From Clostridium sp. KNHs205 (GTDB lineage Bacteria > Bacillota > Clostridia > Lachnospirales > Lachnospiraceae), in the NCBI RefSeq assembly GCF_000702945.1, contig NZ_JNLE01000003.1, positions 4,325,501-4,389,500 on the forward strand: a stretch of 64,000 nt of DNA, written 5' to 3'. The notes under the pieces were generated by a model. It had not been told where the DNA came from, did no database searches, and was given only the letters and a program-made list of their open reading frames with translations. Shown one piece after another: positions 16,019-24,375 of this stretch. Position 1 is the stretch's first letter, and each line of letters begins with the position of its first letter. The position numbers and the translations under genes were made by a program.

Positions 16019-18662
16019 ACCAGTTGCTTCCTTCATTAACATCTACCTCAAGAGGCACTGATAAACTGGCTGCTGACTGCATCTCCTCTTTCAACAGCAC
16101 TCTTACCTCATCTATTTCATCCTTGTGGGTCTCGATAAGAAGCTCATCGTGTATTTGCAGGATTAATCTAGAACGGAGATTTAATTCCTTTAATCTGTCA
16201 TTCACACGTAACATAGCTATCTTAATAATATCTGCAGCAGTTCCCTGAATAGGTGAATTCATCGCTACCCTTTCTCCAAAAGAACGTGTCATAAAATTAG
16301 AGGAACTAAGTTCTGGTATAGGTCTGATTCTACCGAAAAGAGTAGTAACATATCCATCGTCTTTTCCATCTTTTACGAGGTTATCCAGAAAGGTCTTAAC
16401 CCCTGGATAGGTATCGAAGTACCGGTTAATATAGCCCTCTGCTTCTTTTCTTGATATATTTAAATCCTGTCCCAGTCCAAAGGAGCTGATACCGTATACG
16501 ATTCCGAAATTAACGGCTTTGGCATTCCTTCTCTGTTCTGAGGTTACCTCCTCAAAAGGAGTATGAAATACCAAAGAAGCTGTAATGCGGTGTATATCCT
16601 GATCCTCCTTATATGCATCAATAAGTCTCTCATCTCCTGACATATGAGCCAGTACCCTGAGTTCTATCTGAGAATAATCTGCGTCCAGGAATATAAAGCC
16701 TTCTTCCGGAATAAATACCTTTCTGATTTCCCTGCCTAACTCCATTCGAATGGGAATATTCTGAAGATTTGGCTCCGTACTACTGAGACGGCCGGTTGCA
16801 GCTATTGTCTGATGAAATTTTCCGTGTATTCTGCCATCTTCACCGATATAACCGGCAAGCCCGTCAGCATAAGTGGATTTTAATTTCGTCAGCTGGCGGT
16901 ATTCAAGAATCTTTTCAACAACCGGATGTTCAATTCGAAGCTTATCAAGCACCTCAGCTGAAGTGGAATATCCGGTCTTTGTCTTCTTACCGAAAGGCAG
17001 ATGAAGCTTTTCGAATAGAATAACTCCTAACTGCTTCGGTGAATTGATATTAAATTCTTCTCCTGCCAAACTGTAAATTTCCGCTTCCAGTCTGTCTATC
17101 CCTATGGTTAACTTATCACCGTATTCCTTTAACTCTTCCCTGTTAACCTTTACTCCTCGTTGCTCCATGTCGAACAGTGCATAGACAAGGGGCATTTCAA
17201 TTGTATCAAACAGCTTATCCATCCCTTTATTCTGCAATTCCTTTACTATAACAGGTGCAGCTTTGGCAGCTGTATAGGCAAGATTGGAGAAATAAGCAGT
17301 ACTCTCCTCTGTTTTATTTATAATAAAGTCCTTAAGTGAGCTTTTTCCTATAACTTCACTGCTTGATGCCATGGTAAGTTTTAAGAAATCTCTGGCTACA
17401 TCATCATATTCATAGCTGGATTGAAGCGGATTTAATAAATACGCAGCAATTGATAAATCCGTTATACCGGTTCTGATACCGGCATCCAGATAGGAAAGCT
17501 GTTCCTTTAAATGAAAGGTAGCCGCTTCTTTCCTTGATAACAGCAGCTTATTCAGCCCTTCTACTATCTTCTCTTCTGTAAGTTCAGCACCTGACGGAAT
17601 AAAATAATTCTCATTTTCTCCAAGGCTAAGAGCTAGTCCCAATACTTTCCCGGCTTCTGCAATAAGATAAAAACCAATATACTCTCCCTTGGATAGCTTG
17701 CCAGCCTTTTGAAGGATTTTCTCTAATTCTTCTCTATCTGTTACGACCTGAGACTCAGATTTTGCTTCTGAACTTGCAGTATTTGATAGGGTTATACGGT
17801 CGAATCGGTTAAAATGGCTCTTTAACTCCAGCCTTTTAAAATAGCTATAGGCTTCCTGATTGTAAATCTCCGAGTAATCCGCTTGTTCAATCTGGTAATC
17901 CAGTTCGCAATCAGTTTTTATAGTTGCAAGGGTTTTACTTAAAAAAGCCTGCTCCTTGTTATTTATCATGGATTCTCTTGCTTTATTTGGCATGACTTCC
18001 GATATATGCTCATAGGCATTTTCAATGGAACCAAAAGCAGAAATAATCTTTGAGGCTGTTTTTTCTCCTATTCCTGGTACGCCTGGTATATTATCAGATG
18101 TATCTCCCATCAGTGCTTTTAAGTCAATAAATTCTGTGGGGGTAACACCGTAGGCAGCTACTACATCCTGGGTGTTATAATTTTCTATCTCAGTACCGCC
18201 CTTCTTAGTCTTTGGGATACGAATTTTAATATTTTCCGTTGCCAGCTGTAATAAATCTCTGTCACCTGAAACCAGGGAGACCTGATATCCATCCTTTTCT
18301 GCATTGACAGCAAGTGTTCCTAATATGTCATCTGCTTCATATCCGCCTTTTTCCAAAACAGAAATCTTCATAGCTTTAAGTAACTCTTTTAACAGAGGGA
18401 CCTGTGCTCTCAATTCATCGGGCATGGATTTCCTGGTACCTTTATACTCCGCAAACATCTCATGACGAAAGGTTGGCTGATGCACGTCAAATGCTATGGT
18501 AAGATAATCCGGTTTCTCTTCATCCAGAATCTTAAAAAGGATATTTAAAAATCCCAATACTCCGTTAGTGTACAGCCCTTCTGAATTGGATAACACCGGA
18601 AGTGCATAAAAGGCTCTGTTTAGTATACTGTGCCCATCAATCAAAACAATTTTCTTACTCAT
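16005..18662 (-). CDS. polA: DNA polymerase I
   Basis: An 885-aa family A polymerase. Residues 1-290 are the 5'-3' exonuclease/flap nuclease (LIDGHSILNRAFYALP, GYEADDILGTLA, GDTSDNIPGVPGIGEKTA). About 310-490 occupies the place of the 3'-5' exonuclease, but the first metal motif that should read DTET-like is IGFYLIAEAG, so proofreading is probably absent. About 490-885 is the polymerase, with DADYSQIELRVLAHMSGD (motif A), RRNAKAVNFGIVYG (motif B/O-helix) and QIHDELLIE (motif C). It fills gaps in repair and Okazaki processing. GAGG lies upstream of the ATG. It precedes coaE in one operon. Confidence 0.95.
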   Translation of the reverse strand: MSKKIVLIDGHSILNRAFYALPVLSNSEGLYTNGVLGFLNILFKILDEEKPDYLTIAFDVHQPTFRHEMFAEYKGTRKSMPDELRAQVPLLKELLKAMKISVLEKGGYEADDILGTLAVNAEKDGYQVSLVSGDRDLLQLATENIKIRIPKTKKGGTEIENYNTQDVVAAYGVTPTEFIDLKALMGDTSDNIPGVPGIGEKTASKIISAFGSIENAYEHISEVMPNKARESMINNKEQAFLSKTLATIKTDCELDYQIEQADYSEIYNQEAYSYFKRLELKSHFNRFDRITLSNTASSEAKSESQVVTDREELEKILQKAGKLSKGEYIGFYLIAEAGKVLGLALSLGENENYFIPSGAELTEEKIVEGLNKLLLSRKEAATFHLKEQLSYLDAGIRTGITDLSIAAYLLNPLQSSYEYDDVARDFLKLTMASSSEVIGKSSLKDFIINKTEESTAYFSNLAYTAAKAAPVIVKELQNKGMDKLFDTIEMPLVYALFDMEQRGVKVNREELKEYGDKLTIGIDRLEAEIYSLAGEEFNINSPKQLGVILFEKLHLPFGKKTKTGYSTSAEVLDKLRIEHPVVEKILEYRQLTKLKSTYADGLAGYIGEDGRIHGKFHQTIAATGRLSSTEPNLQNIPIRMELGREIRKVFIPEEGFIFLDADYSQIELRVLAHMSGDERLIDAYKEDQDIHRITASLVFHTPFEEVTSEQRRNAKAVNFGIVYGISSFGLGQDLNISRKEAEGYINRYFDTYPGVKTFLDNLVKDGKDDGYVTTLFGRIRPIPELSSSNFMTRSFGERVAMNSPIQGTAADIIKIAMLRVNDRLKELNLRSRLILQIHDELLIETHKDEIDEVRVLLKEEMQSAASLSVPLEVDVNEGSNWYEAK

Positions 18663-18765
18663 GGAAAATCCTCATTTCCGGATATCTCATACCGATACCC
18701 TTTATAATATACTATTATGCCTGCCTTTTAGCCTTGCCAACAAGGGCTTCCCGCTAAATGAGGCT

Positions 18766-19347
18766 TCAGCGCTTTCTGTAAGGACTGGAGCTGTGAAAAT
18801 GCTCAGGGAACTTCTCCTGTAATAGTTTGGCTCCTTCTTCATCTTCTATTACAAGATAAGCATAAATATCATCCAGTCTATCCATTATCTTCTCATGGAA
18901 TACACCACTTGGCACAAAAGTCAGCTCATTGCTCCTGTTACCTTCAAAGTCCGGAAAAAACAATTCTTCTGAATAAAAGGTACTGGTCTTTGGCTCGTCT
19001 TTTAAGACCTCCTCCACCACTTCACCAAGGTGAAGACTGGATGCGATTGCTGCAGCTGCTATTACCAATATCAAAATAATTCGTTTTCTTATGTGGGCAA
19101 ATTTATAGTGTACGATCTTCTCTTCATATTCACCCAATAATTCAATGAAGTCTTCATGGAAGTTATCTGACAGTTCCTTATCCGCATCCAGTCTTCTCAT
19201 ACCGGTCAGCAGAATATAATGAACCTCAAGTTCCTCCATACAATCGGGGCAGGACCTGATATGCTGCATAAACGCTTCCAATTGCTCCATACTTAATTTG
19301 TTATCAATAAAGGGCATCATAAGCCTTTGGACTTCAATGCAGTTCAT
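18766..19347 (-). CDS. Zinc-finger (zf-HC2) anti-sigma-factor-like membrane protein
   Basis: A 193-aa protein. The N-terminal anti-sigma zinc-binding pattern is MNCIEVQRLMMPFID...MQHIRSCPDCMEELEVH, with Cys3 and a HxxxCxxC cluster around residue 29. There is one predicted membrane helix (IILILVIAAAAIASSLHLG, about 93-111) and an extracytoplasmic tail ending EHFHSSSPYRKR. This matches class I anti-sigma factors, but no ECF sigma gene adjoins it, so its partner is unknown and it may be a solitary zf-HC2 protein. It has its own promoter (19412-19440) and lies 103 bp ahead of polA, which may be in the same transcript. Confidence 0.7.
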   Translation of the reverse strand: MNCIEVQRLMMPFIDNKLSMEQLEAFMQHIRSCPDCMEELEVHYILLTGMRRLDADKELSDNFHEDFIELLGEYEEKIVHYKFAHIRKRIILILVIAAAAIASSLHLGEVVEEVLKDEPKTSTFYSEELFFPDFEGNRSNELTFVPSGVFHEKIMDRLDDIYAYLVIEDEEGAKLLQEKFPEHFHSSSPYRKR

Positions 19348-19411
19348 TATTTACCATACCTTTCGGGTGTTGCACTCTTTTTGAATTACAGATAGATTTG
19401 TTTAATTATTT

Positions 19412-19440
19412 ATTTTACCCTTTTTTTTATAATGTTTCAA
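19412..19440 (-). promoter_or_regulatory. Sigma-A promoter of the zf-HC2 gene (and perhaps polA-coaE)
   Basis: On the minus strand, TTGAAA (19435-19440), a 17-bp spacer containing an A-run and TAAAAT (19412-19417), close to consensus. It lies about 65 bp upstream of the start at 19347. Confidence 0.65.
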
Positions 19441-19462
19441 CTATACTTTCAAAAACAGCAGG

Positions 19463-19493
19463 ACAAACCCGGAAAGAAATTTTACGGGTTTGT
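19463..19493. other. Perfect 9-bp hairpin between divergent units
   Basis: ACAAACCCG (19463-19471) pairs with CGGGTTTGT (19485-19493) around a 13-nt loop. It lies upstream of both the zf-HC2 promoter (minus) and the tRNA promoter (plus). Neither side has a strong U-run, so it is not a convincing terminator. It could isolate the two divergent units. Confidence 0.45.
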
Positions 19494-19545
19494 GTTTATT
19501 ATTACTGAAATGAAAAGAAACTGATTTTTTTTATATAAATATGTC

Positions 19546-19574
19546 TTGCTTTTATTTTCATATTATGGTAGAAT
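19546..19574 (+). promoter_or_regulatory. Promoter of tRNA-Leu
   Basis: TTGCTT (19546-19551), a 17-bp spacer and TAGAAT (19569-19574) on the plus strand, placing transcription start about 45 nt before the tRNA. Confidence 0.6.
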
Positions 19575-19623
19575 AATCTTCGCTGATTCAAGACAACCAT
19601 TTTGATATCAGTATCGAAAATCA

Positions 19624-19707
19624 GCCGGTGTGTTGGAATTGGCAGACGAGACGGACTCAAAATCCGTTGTCCGTGAGGGCGTGTGGGTTCGAGTCCCACC
19701 ACCGGCA
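19624..19707 (+). tRNA. tRNA-Leu, anticodon CAA
   Basis: An 84-nt class II tRNA. The acceptor stem GCCGGTG pairs with CACCGGC, with discriminator A. The anticodon loop is CTCAAAA, giving anticodon CAA (reads UUG). A long variable arm (GTCCGTGAGGGC region) is typical of Leu. The T arm is GTGGG TTCGAGT CCCAC. CCA is not encoded. A strong terminator follows at once (19710-19755), so it is a single-gene unit, the only stable RNA in the window and one of only two plus-strand genes. Confidence 0.95.
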
Positions 19708-19709
19708 GT

Positions 19710-19755
19710 AAAAAAAGACATAGCTTTTCCTTGATGGAAAGTTATGTCTTTTTTT
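19710..19755 (+). terminator. Intrinsic terminator of tRNA-Leu
   Basis: AAGACATA plus CTTTTCC (up to 19730) pair with GGAAAG plus TATGTCTT (from 19736), followed by a run of seven or more T residues (19749-19755). Confidence 0.85.
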
Positions 19756-19839
19756 ATGCGTAAACATATGGTATCATGAATTAGAAAATGATTCTATAAT
19801 ATAATAGATCGATGATTTATGTATTGGGAAGGGATTGTA

Positions 19840-20193
19840 ATGAAAACAAGATTGGCGCATGTAAGAGCAAATGTTTCTGATTTATATAAATCGATAGAAT
19901 GGTATGAAAAAATCCTTGGATTTGAATGTACAGGAGCAGATATTAATGACAGTTGGTCCTATGCAGATTTTGAATGCGGTGAAGGTGCTACTTTTGCAAT
20001 TGCGGTAAGCAGCAAAGGAACAACCAGTGCAAGATTTAATTTTAACGTCGATAACGTTAATGAGCTATGGGAGCAATTAAAAGACAGAGTAACTGTTATT
20101 GAAGCAATAGAAACAATGCCTTATGGCAACAAAAAATTTACTATCGCTGATCCTGATGGAAATGAACTTGGTTTTATACAGCAAGGCAGATAG
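19840..20193 (+). CDS. VOC-superfamily (glyoxalase/bleomycin-resistance-like) protein
   Basis: A 117-aa single VOC module: LAHVRANVSDLYKSIEWYEK at the N terminus, FNFNVDNVNELWEQLKD in the middle and the ending KKFTIADPDGNELGFIQQ, with the Glu that often binds metal. The start at 19840 (MKTRLAHVRAN) is preceded by AAGGG at 6-7 nt; the ATG at 19819 has none. Small VOC proteins include glyoxalases, dioxygenases and antibiotic-binding proteins, and sequence alone does not say which. It is one of only two plus-strand genes and is closed by a bidirectional terminator shared with aspA. Its promoter is unclear: TATAAT boxes occur at about 19794-19805 without a good -35. Confidence 0.85.
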   Translation: MKTRLAHVRANVSDLYKSIEWYEKILGFECTGADINDSWSYADFECGEGATFAIAVSSKGTTSARFNFNVDNVNELWEQLKDRVTVIEAIETMPYGNKKFTIADPDGNELGFIQQGR

Positions 20194-20230
20194 TTCAGAT
20201 TAAATAAAATGAGGCCATCCATGTGATTAC

Positions 20231-20270
20231 AAAAACCCACAGAGTCCTTAGCACTCTCTGTGGGCTTTTA
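20231..20270. terminator. Bidirectional terminator between the VOC gene and aspA
   Basis: A 9-bp stem CCCACAGAG (20236-20244) with CTCTGTGGG (20256-20264), with CTTTTA following on the plus strand and AAAAA preceding, which gives UUUUU on the minus strand. It closes both convergent genes. Confidence 0.85.
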
Positions 20271-20282
20271 TATTTATCGTAT

Positions 20283-21620
20283 TTAAGTATTTTTTTCTTT
20301 TAACAGCATTTCTAAGGTATCTCTTATTAATTCAGAATTTCCCTCATGCTCTTTAATCACTTCACTTACTCTATCATATCCCAGCATTCCTGTATAGGCT
20401 GTAGCAAATGCATAAGACTTATCCAATAACTCTTCGCATCTGTCCTTATTTGCCTGAAGAGTTTCTATGCAATTACACCGGAAGATTTCTACTGCCTTTA
20501 TCAGAAGTTCCAGACTCTCCAGCAAGCTGTCGGCTATTAAAGGAAGGAATGCATTTAGTTCAAATTCTCCGTGGGCAGCAGCCATAGTGATTGCATAATC
20601 ATTTGCCATTACCTTCATAGCAATCTGAGTTACCATTTCCGGTATGACCGGATTAACTTTTCCCGGCATAATGGAGCTGCCAGCCTGAAGGGCTTTTAAT
20701 CTTATCTCACCTATGCCTCCGTATGGACCGGAATTCATAAGTCTTAGATCTCCTGATATCTTCATAAGATTTACGGCCAAAGCCTTTAAGAGTCCTGATA
20801 CCTCAACAAAAACGTCATTGTTCTGCGTAATATCCATTGGATATTCTGCTGCTGCCAGTCCCATTCCAGTTAATTCACGGAGATTTTCTATAACCAGAAA
20901 CCGATACTTTCGTTCAGAATTTCCTGAAGTTCCTACGGCTGTACCACCTAGATTTATCTGCCTTAGGCGCTCTTCTACTTTATAAAGCCTCCACCTGTCT
21001 CTGGCAATTGCCTGGGCATATGCTCCGAATTCTCCCCCCAGGGTAATAGGTATAGCATCCATAAGCTCTGTTCTTCCAAGCTTTTTGATTCCTTCCAGCT
21101 CCCGTTCTTTGATTTGCAGCGCTTCCTGCAGACTTGCGCAACCATCACTTAGTTCCCGCAGCAATTCTATGGAGGCAATACGGAGTGCAGTAGGATAAAC
21201 ATCATTGGTAGATTGACCTCTGTTTACATCGTCAAGAGGATGTATCATTATCTGATACCCTTCATCGCTCTCCCGTAGAAGCATCTCAGCAAGATTAGCC
21301 AGTACTTCATTCACATTCATATTTGTGGAGGTTCCTGCGCCACCCTGCAGAGCCTCCACCGGAAACTGGTCTCTATATCCCCCCGAAAGGATTCTGTCGC
21401 AGGCTTTTATTATCCCTTCATACACACCAGGAGCACCTATCCCCAATTTCAGGTAGCTGATTGCAGCAGCTTTCTTAACTTTAACCAGAGCAAGGATAAG
21501 CCTGAGACTGGTTTGTTTATGATCCAGGGCAAAGTTACCGACAGCTTTTTTTGTTTCTGTTCCATAGAGTATGTGTTCAGTTGCAATACTATCTTTGTTT
21601 TCTTGAATGTTCTCTATCAT
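20283..21620 (-). CDS. aspA: Aspartate ammonia-lyase (fumarase/aspartase superfamily)
   Basis: A 445-aa lyase of the fumarase/aspartase superfamily. It has GAGTSTNMNVNEVLAN and VNRGQSTNDVYPTALR in the first third, TELMDAIPITLGGEFGAYAQ, and the signature GSSIMPGKVNPVIPEM (about residue 300) containing the catalytic Ser loop. It would interconvert aspartate with fumarate and ammonia. The GSSxMPGKxNP and VNxxQSTND versions fit aspartase better than fumarase. It lies directly after hydF; an aspA-hydF association is known in Clostridia, with speculation that it relates to H-cluster assembly, but its link to HydF chemistry is unproven. Its N terminus is slightly diverged from E. coli AspA. Confidence 0.87.
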   Translation of the reverse strand: MIENIQENKDSIATEHILYGTETKKAVGNFALDHKQTSLRLILALVKVKKAAAISYLKLGIGAPGVYEGIIKACDRILSGGYRDQFPVEALQGGAGTSTNMNVNEVLANLAEMLLRESDEGYQIMIHPLDDVNRGQSTNDVYPTALRIASIELLRELSDGCASLQEALQIKERELEGIKKLGRTELMDAIPITLGGEFGAYAQAIARDRWRLYKVEERLRQINLGGTAVGTSGNSERKYRFLVIENLRELTGMGLAAAEYPMDITQNNDVFVEVSGLLKALAVNLMKISGDLRLMNSGPYGGIGEIRLKALQAGSSIMPGKVNPVIPEMVTQIAMKVMANDYAITMAAAHGEFELNAFLPLIADSLLESLELLIKAVEIFRCNCIETLQANKDRCEELLDKSYAFATAYTGMLGYDRVSEVIKEHEGNSELIRDTLEMLLKEKNT

Positions 21621-21713
21621 ATTCCTCTTCTCTTGGTTCCAGAATTATTACAGCTTCTGCGCACTGTTTAAAGGACCATCATCATTCACAACCACACCAT
21701 TCAGGTTAAAATA

Positions 21714-22931
21714 CTACAACTCTTCCGGTATTTCCTGAAGAATTGACGGGAATATTTCAAGACTTCGTCTTAAGATTCCCTGCATATATGCTATCAGTAT
21801 TCCATAGTTGGTTATGGGTATTCCTTGATCAACACTGCATTTTTGACGATATTTCACTTCTCTTTCCGTCAGCATGCAGCCACCGCAATGGACAATCAGC
21901 TGGTACGGGCTTAAGTCTTCCGGAAACTGCCCTCCTGAAGTAAATTCAAACTGAAATTCTTTACCGGTATAGTTCTTAATCCAGCGCGGAAGCTTTACGG
22001 TTCCAATATCATCACATTGCCTATGATGAGTACAGCCTTCACAGATAAGTATTCTATCTCCCTCCTTAAGCTGCTCTAAAACTGCCACTCCCTTAACGGC
22101 CTCCAGCAGTAAACCCTTATACCTGGCAAATAAGATGGAAAAGGAGGTAAGAGGTATATCTTTTGGTGTATCAGCAGATACCTTTGCAAACACCTGGCTG
22201 TCGGTTATTACAAGACTGGGCTTTTTCCCTAAATTCTCAAGGGTTTCCTTCAGTTCATACTCTTTTACTACAATTGCCGTTCCGTCAGCCTCCAGGATAT
22301 CCCTTATGGTCTGTTGTTGAGGTAGTATAAGCCTCCCTTTCGGAGCCGCTTTATCTATGGGTACTACTAATATAACAAAATCTGATGGATGTATAATATC
22401 ACCAACTATTCGAAGCTTACTATCTTCTGTCGGTACTATTTTAGAAACAATATTTTTAATTGTTTCAATATTCAAGCCGGTAACCGCACTTACAAAGATT
22501 TCATTCTGACCATACTGCTCTGCTGGTATTTCCTTAAGCAGATCAGCCTTATTGTATGCCAATAGATAGGGAATCTTCTTCTCTTCAAAGAGCTTGATCA
22601 GCTCAATATCAGTAGCTGACTTCCCTGCCTGCGCATCAATTATTAAGATAGCGATATCGGTCTTATTCAATACCTGTCTTGTTCTTCTTACTCTTAATTC
22701 CCCTAAAGCTCCTTCGTCATCAATTCCAGGAGTATCTATAATCATCACCGGACCTAATGGCAGCAGCTCCATTGCTTTATAAACAGGATCTGTAGTTGTT
22801 CCTTTTACATCTGAAACCACTGACAGCTCTTGTCCTGTAATTTTATTAACCAAGCTTGATTTACCGGCATTTCGTTTACCAAAAAAACCTATATGTAAAC
22901 GGTCTGCGGAGGGTGTTTCATTTAATCCCAT
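21714..22931 (-). CDS. hydF: [FeFe]-hydrogenase H-cluster maturation GTPase HydF
   Basis: A 405-aa three-domain protein. The N-terminal TrmE-like GTPase has GKRNAGKSSL (G1), GTTTDPV (G2), DTPGIDDEG (G3) and NKADLLKE (G4). A dimerisation region occupies about 185-290. The C-terminal iron-sulfur domain holds CEGCTHHRQCDD and VHCGGCMLTEREV, providing the conserved CxH...HCxxC ligands. HydF is the scaffold on which the diiron subcluster is assembled by HydE and HydG before delivery to the hydrogenase. hydE and hydG are not in this window. A near-consensus promoter is at 22974-23002. Its presence indicates a fermentative hydrogen-metabolising anaerobe. Confidence 0.95.
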   Translation of the reverse strand: MGLNETPSADRLHIGFFGKRNAGKSSLVNKITGQELSVVSDVKGTTTDPVYKAMELLPLGPVMIIDTPGIDDEGALGELRVRRTRQVLNKTDIAILIIDAQAGKSATDIELIKLFEEKKIPYLLAYNKADLLKEIPAEQYGQNEIFVSAVTGLNIETIKNIVSKIVPTEDSKLRIVGDIIHPSDFVILVVPIDKAAPKGRLILPQQQTIRDILEADGTAIVVKEYELKETLENLGKKPSLVITDSQVFAKVSADTPKDIPLTSFSILFARYKGLLLEAVKGVAVLEQLKEGDRILICEGCTHHRQCDDIGTVKLPRWIKNYTGKEFQFEFTSGGQFPEDLSPYQLIVHCGGCMLTEREVKYRQKCSVDQGIPITNYGILIAYMQGILRRSLEIFPSILQEIPEEL

Positions 22932-22973
22932 ACTGCCATCTCCTTTGTGTTCTTAACATAATCATGCGAATTT

Positions 22974-23002
22974 ATGGTATCACAAATCACATATCAAATC
23001 AA
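22974..23002 (-). promoter_or_regulatory. Promoter of hydF-aspA
   Basis: On the minus strand, TTGATT (22997-23002), a 17-bp spacer and TACCAT (22974-22979), about 43 bp before the hydF start. Confidence 0.6.
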
Positions 23003-23015
23003 GAAATTGTACAGA

Positions 23016-23073
23016 CAAAAAATGCACTCTCCATATGACAGTCTGCTTACAGCCCACTGTATATAAGGTGCAT
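23016..23073 (-). terminator. Intrinsic terminator downstream of the KASIII-like gene
   Basis: On the minus strand, ATGCAC...GTGCAT forms the base and ACAGT...ACTGT the upper stem of a long, partly bulged hairpin, followed by TTTTTT (23016-23021). It lies about 160 bp past the stop codon and upstream of the hydF promoter. Confidence 0.65.
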
Positions 23074-23235
23074 AGTTTTAAATGTATTGTATTTTAATTT
23101 AAGCAGTATTGCAAAATCAAATATTTGGATTAAACCAGATAATGCAGTCATACGCCCAGAAAGCTTATGCGCAGGGTAACCTGTTATTATATATAAGCTT
23201 ATATAATTTCTATAAATTACTCCTAAATATCAAAA

Positions 23236-24198
23236 CTAAAATCTACAAAGAAGGGTTATATTCTGGGCACTGCAGCCAAAAGCACAAATCATAAAATAAT
23301 CCCCTCTTCTGATTAGCTGCTTTTCCATGGCTTCATAGAGAGCTATAAACGGACTGCTCGTACCTGTATCTCCGTAAACATCACCAATATAAGGGCTGGC
23401 AGATTTATCTATTACCATCCGTTCTCTTATGACCTCAAGTCCTTCTTTGCTGTTTTGTGAGAAACAAAACATATTTATCTTTTCTATTGTAAGAGAATTT
23501 CTTGAAAGTATTGTTGATATAGACTCCTCCAAGGCTTCAACATTAAAGATTTTCTTTTTATAAATGGAAAATTCCATATCATTTCCATCTTTTATCAGAA
23601 ACATATTTGAAAAACCACAGTGGGGAAATAATGGTGAATCTGTATCATCCGGACTAACTATACTTAGTGCGTCACATACACCGCTTTCTTCATCGGTTTT
23701 CTCTAACAGAACGGCACATGCAGCATCTCCCTGATTTTGGGTATCGATGTTCATATAATCACAACCTATCAGAAGAGCACGTTTTATGTGAGGGCTCATA
23801 GTCATATATTTGGAAATCTGATCAAAAGCCAAGGTCATTCCACAACCATTGGAATTAACATCATAACAGATACATTCTTTCTTACCGCCAATTACATTAT
23901 GTATTTTGGCAGAAGTTGCAGGTGAAACATATTCCGGCAATTGACTGGAAAGTACGATCATATCCATGTCCGCTCCTGATAAATCTGTTTTAAGGAATAA
24001 ATCCTGAATTGCGTCCAGCGAAAGCAGTATGGTATTATGCCAGTTATGCTTGCTTCCCTGTTTCTTACACTTATTCTCCGACAGAGCCGTACTCGTACTT
24101 CTGTATTCTTTTTCTGCTGTGTGCATTACACTTTTCGTTTGACTGGAAACTACCTGTCCTCGGCTGACTGATATGTCTGCAATTTTTATGTGTACCAT
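23236..24198 (-). CDS. Ketoacyl-synthase-III-like (FabH-fold) protein with altered active site
   Basis: A 320-aa thiolase-fold protein. LSSQLPEYVSPATSAKIHNV, CYDVNSNGCGMTLAFDQ, KRALLIGCDYMN, GDAACAVLLEKTDEE and a C-terminal YGDTGTSSPFIALYEAMEK align by eye with FabH/KASIII. Cys119 occupies the nucleophile position. The position of the catalytic His (usually in PHQAN) reads CFSQNS with Ser247. The Asn of YGNTS is Asp277. It is therefore unlikely to be a normal decarboxylating condensing enzyme; acyl transfer, hydrolysis or a binding role are alternatives. It is a one-gene unit with its own promoter, c-di-GMP-I riboswitch and terminator, located just after the flagellar operon. Confidence 0.72.
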   Translation of the reverse strand: MVHIKIADISVSRGQVVSSQTKSVMHTAEKEYRSTSTALSENKCKKQGSKHNWHNTILLSLDAIQDLFLKTDLSGADMDMIVLSSQLPEYVSPATSAKIHNVIGGKKECICYDVNSNGCGMTLAFDQISKYMTMSPHIKRALLIGCDYMNIDTQNQGDAACAVLLEKTDEESGVCDALSIVSPDDTDSPLFPHCGFSNMFLIKDGNDMEFSIYKKKIFNVEALEESISTILSRNSLTIEKINMFCFSQNSKEGLEVIRERMVIDKSASPYIGDVYGDTGTSSPFIALYEAMEKQLIRRGDYFMICAFGCSAQNITLLCRF

Positions 24199-24348
24199 AG
24201 TGTTCCTCTATCTTATATTTATTTTAAAATAACAGTAAAGGCAATATAAGTTGATGTAAGTTCTAAACCGCTTTCAAATATATAAATAACAAAGCTTTAT
24301 TTAATAATCTGAAAGCAAAACTTAATTCAAGTTATATAAAAAGAAAAG
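24199..24348. other. Leader segment between riboswitch terminator and KASIII-like start
   Basis: 150 bp of AT-rich untranslated leader downstream of the riboswitch terminator. A weak CTTTCA...TGAAAG pairing is visible. GAGGAACACT precedes the ATG at 24198. I see no other gene or promoter here. Confidence 0.5.
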
Positions 24349-24373
24349 CTAGCCTGAAAATGCCATGGCTAGT
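24341..24373 (-). terminator. Riboswitch-linked intrinsic terminator
   Basis: On the minus strand, CTAGCC (24367-24372) pairs with GGCTAG (24349-24354), followed by CTTTTCTTTTT. It begins two or three nucleotides after the aptamer's closing helix, the arrangement of a transcriptional riboswitch. Its loop contains GCCATGGC, which could pair with the ATGGC of the aptamer, a possible alternative fold. Confidence 0.7.
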
Positions 24374-24375
24374 CT

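Larger units (their letters stand above)
22932..23235. other. Intergenic region between the KASIII-like gene and hydF
   Basis: 304 bp with no credible gene. It holds the terminator of the KASIII-like gene (23016-23073) and the hydF promoter (22974-23002). An AAGCTTAT...ATAAGCTT inverted repeat (23161-23200, 24-nt loop, no U-run) also lies here. Short ORFs on the plus strand have no ribosome-binding site. Confidence 0.6.

Noticed and set aside
19463..19493. ACAAACCCG/CGGGTTTGT hairpin as a terminator
   Set aside because: Neither strand has a proper U-run and no gene ends there; listed only as a hairpin.
19502..19702. 66-aa minus-strand ORF beginning MVGLEPTRPHGQRILSPSRL
   Set aside because: It is the antisense of tRNA-Leu, a common false ORF; no ribosome-binding site supports it.
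23161..23200. AAGCTTAT...ATAAGCTT inverted repeat as a terminator
   Set aside because: A 24-nt loop and no U-run; a better terminator for the KASIII-like gene lies at 23016-23073.
23109..23294. 61-aa plus-strand ORF overlapping the KASIII-like 3' end
   Set aside because: No ribosome-binding site, no recognisable domain, and composition typical of AT-rich intergenic DNA.
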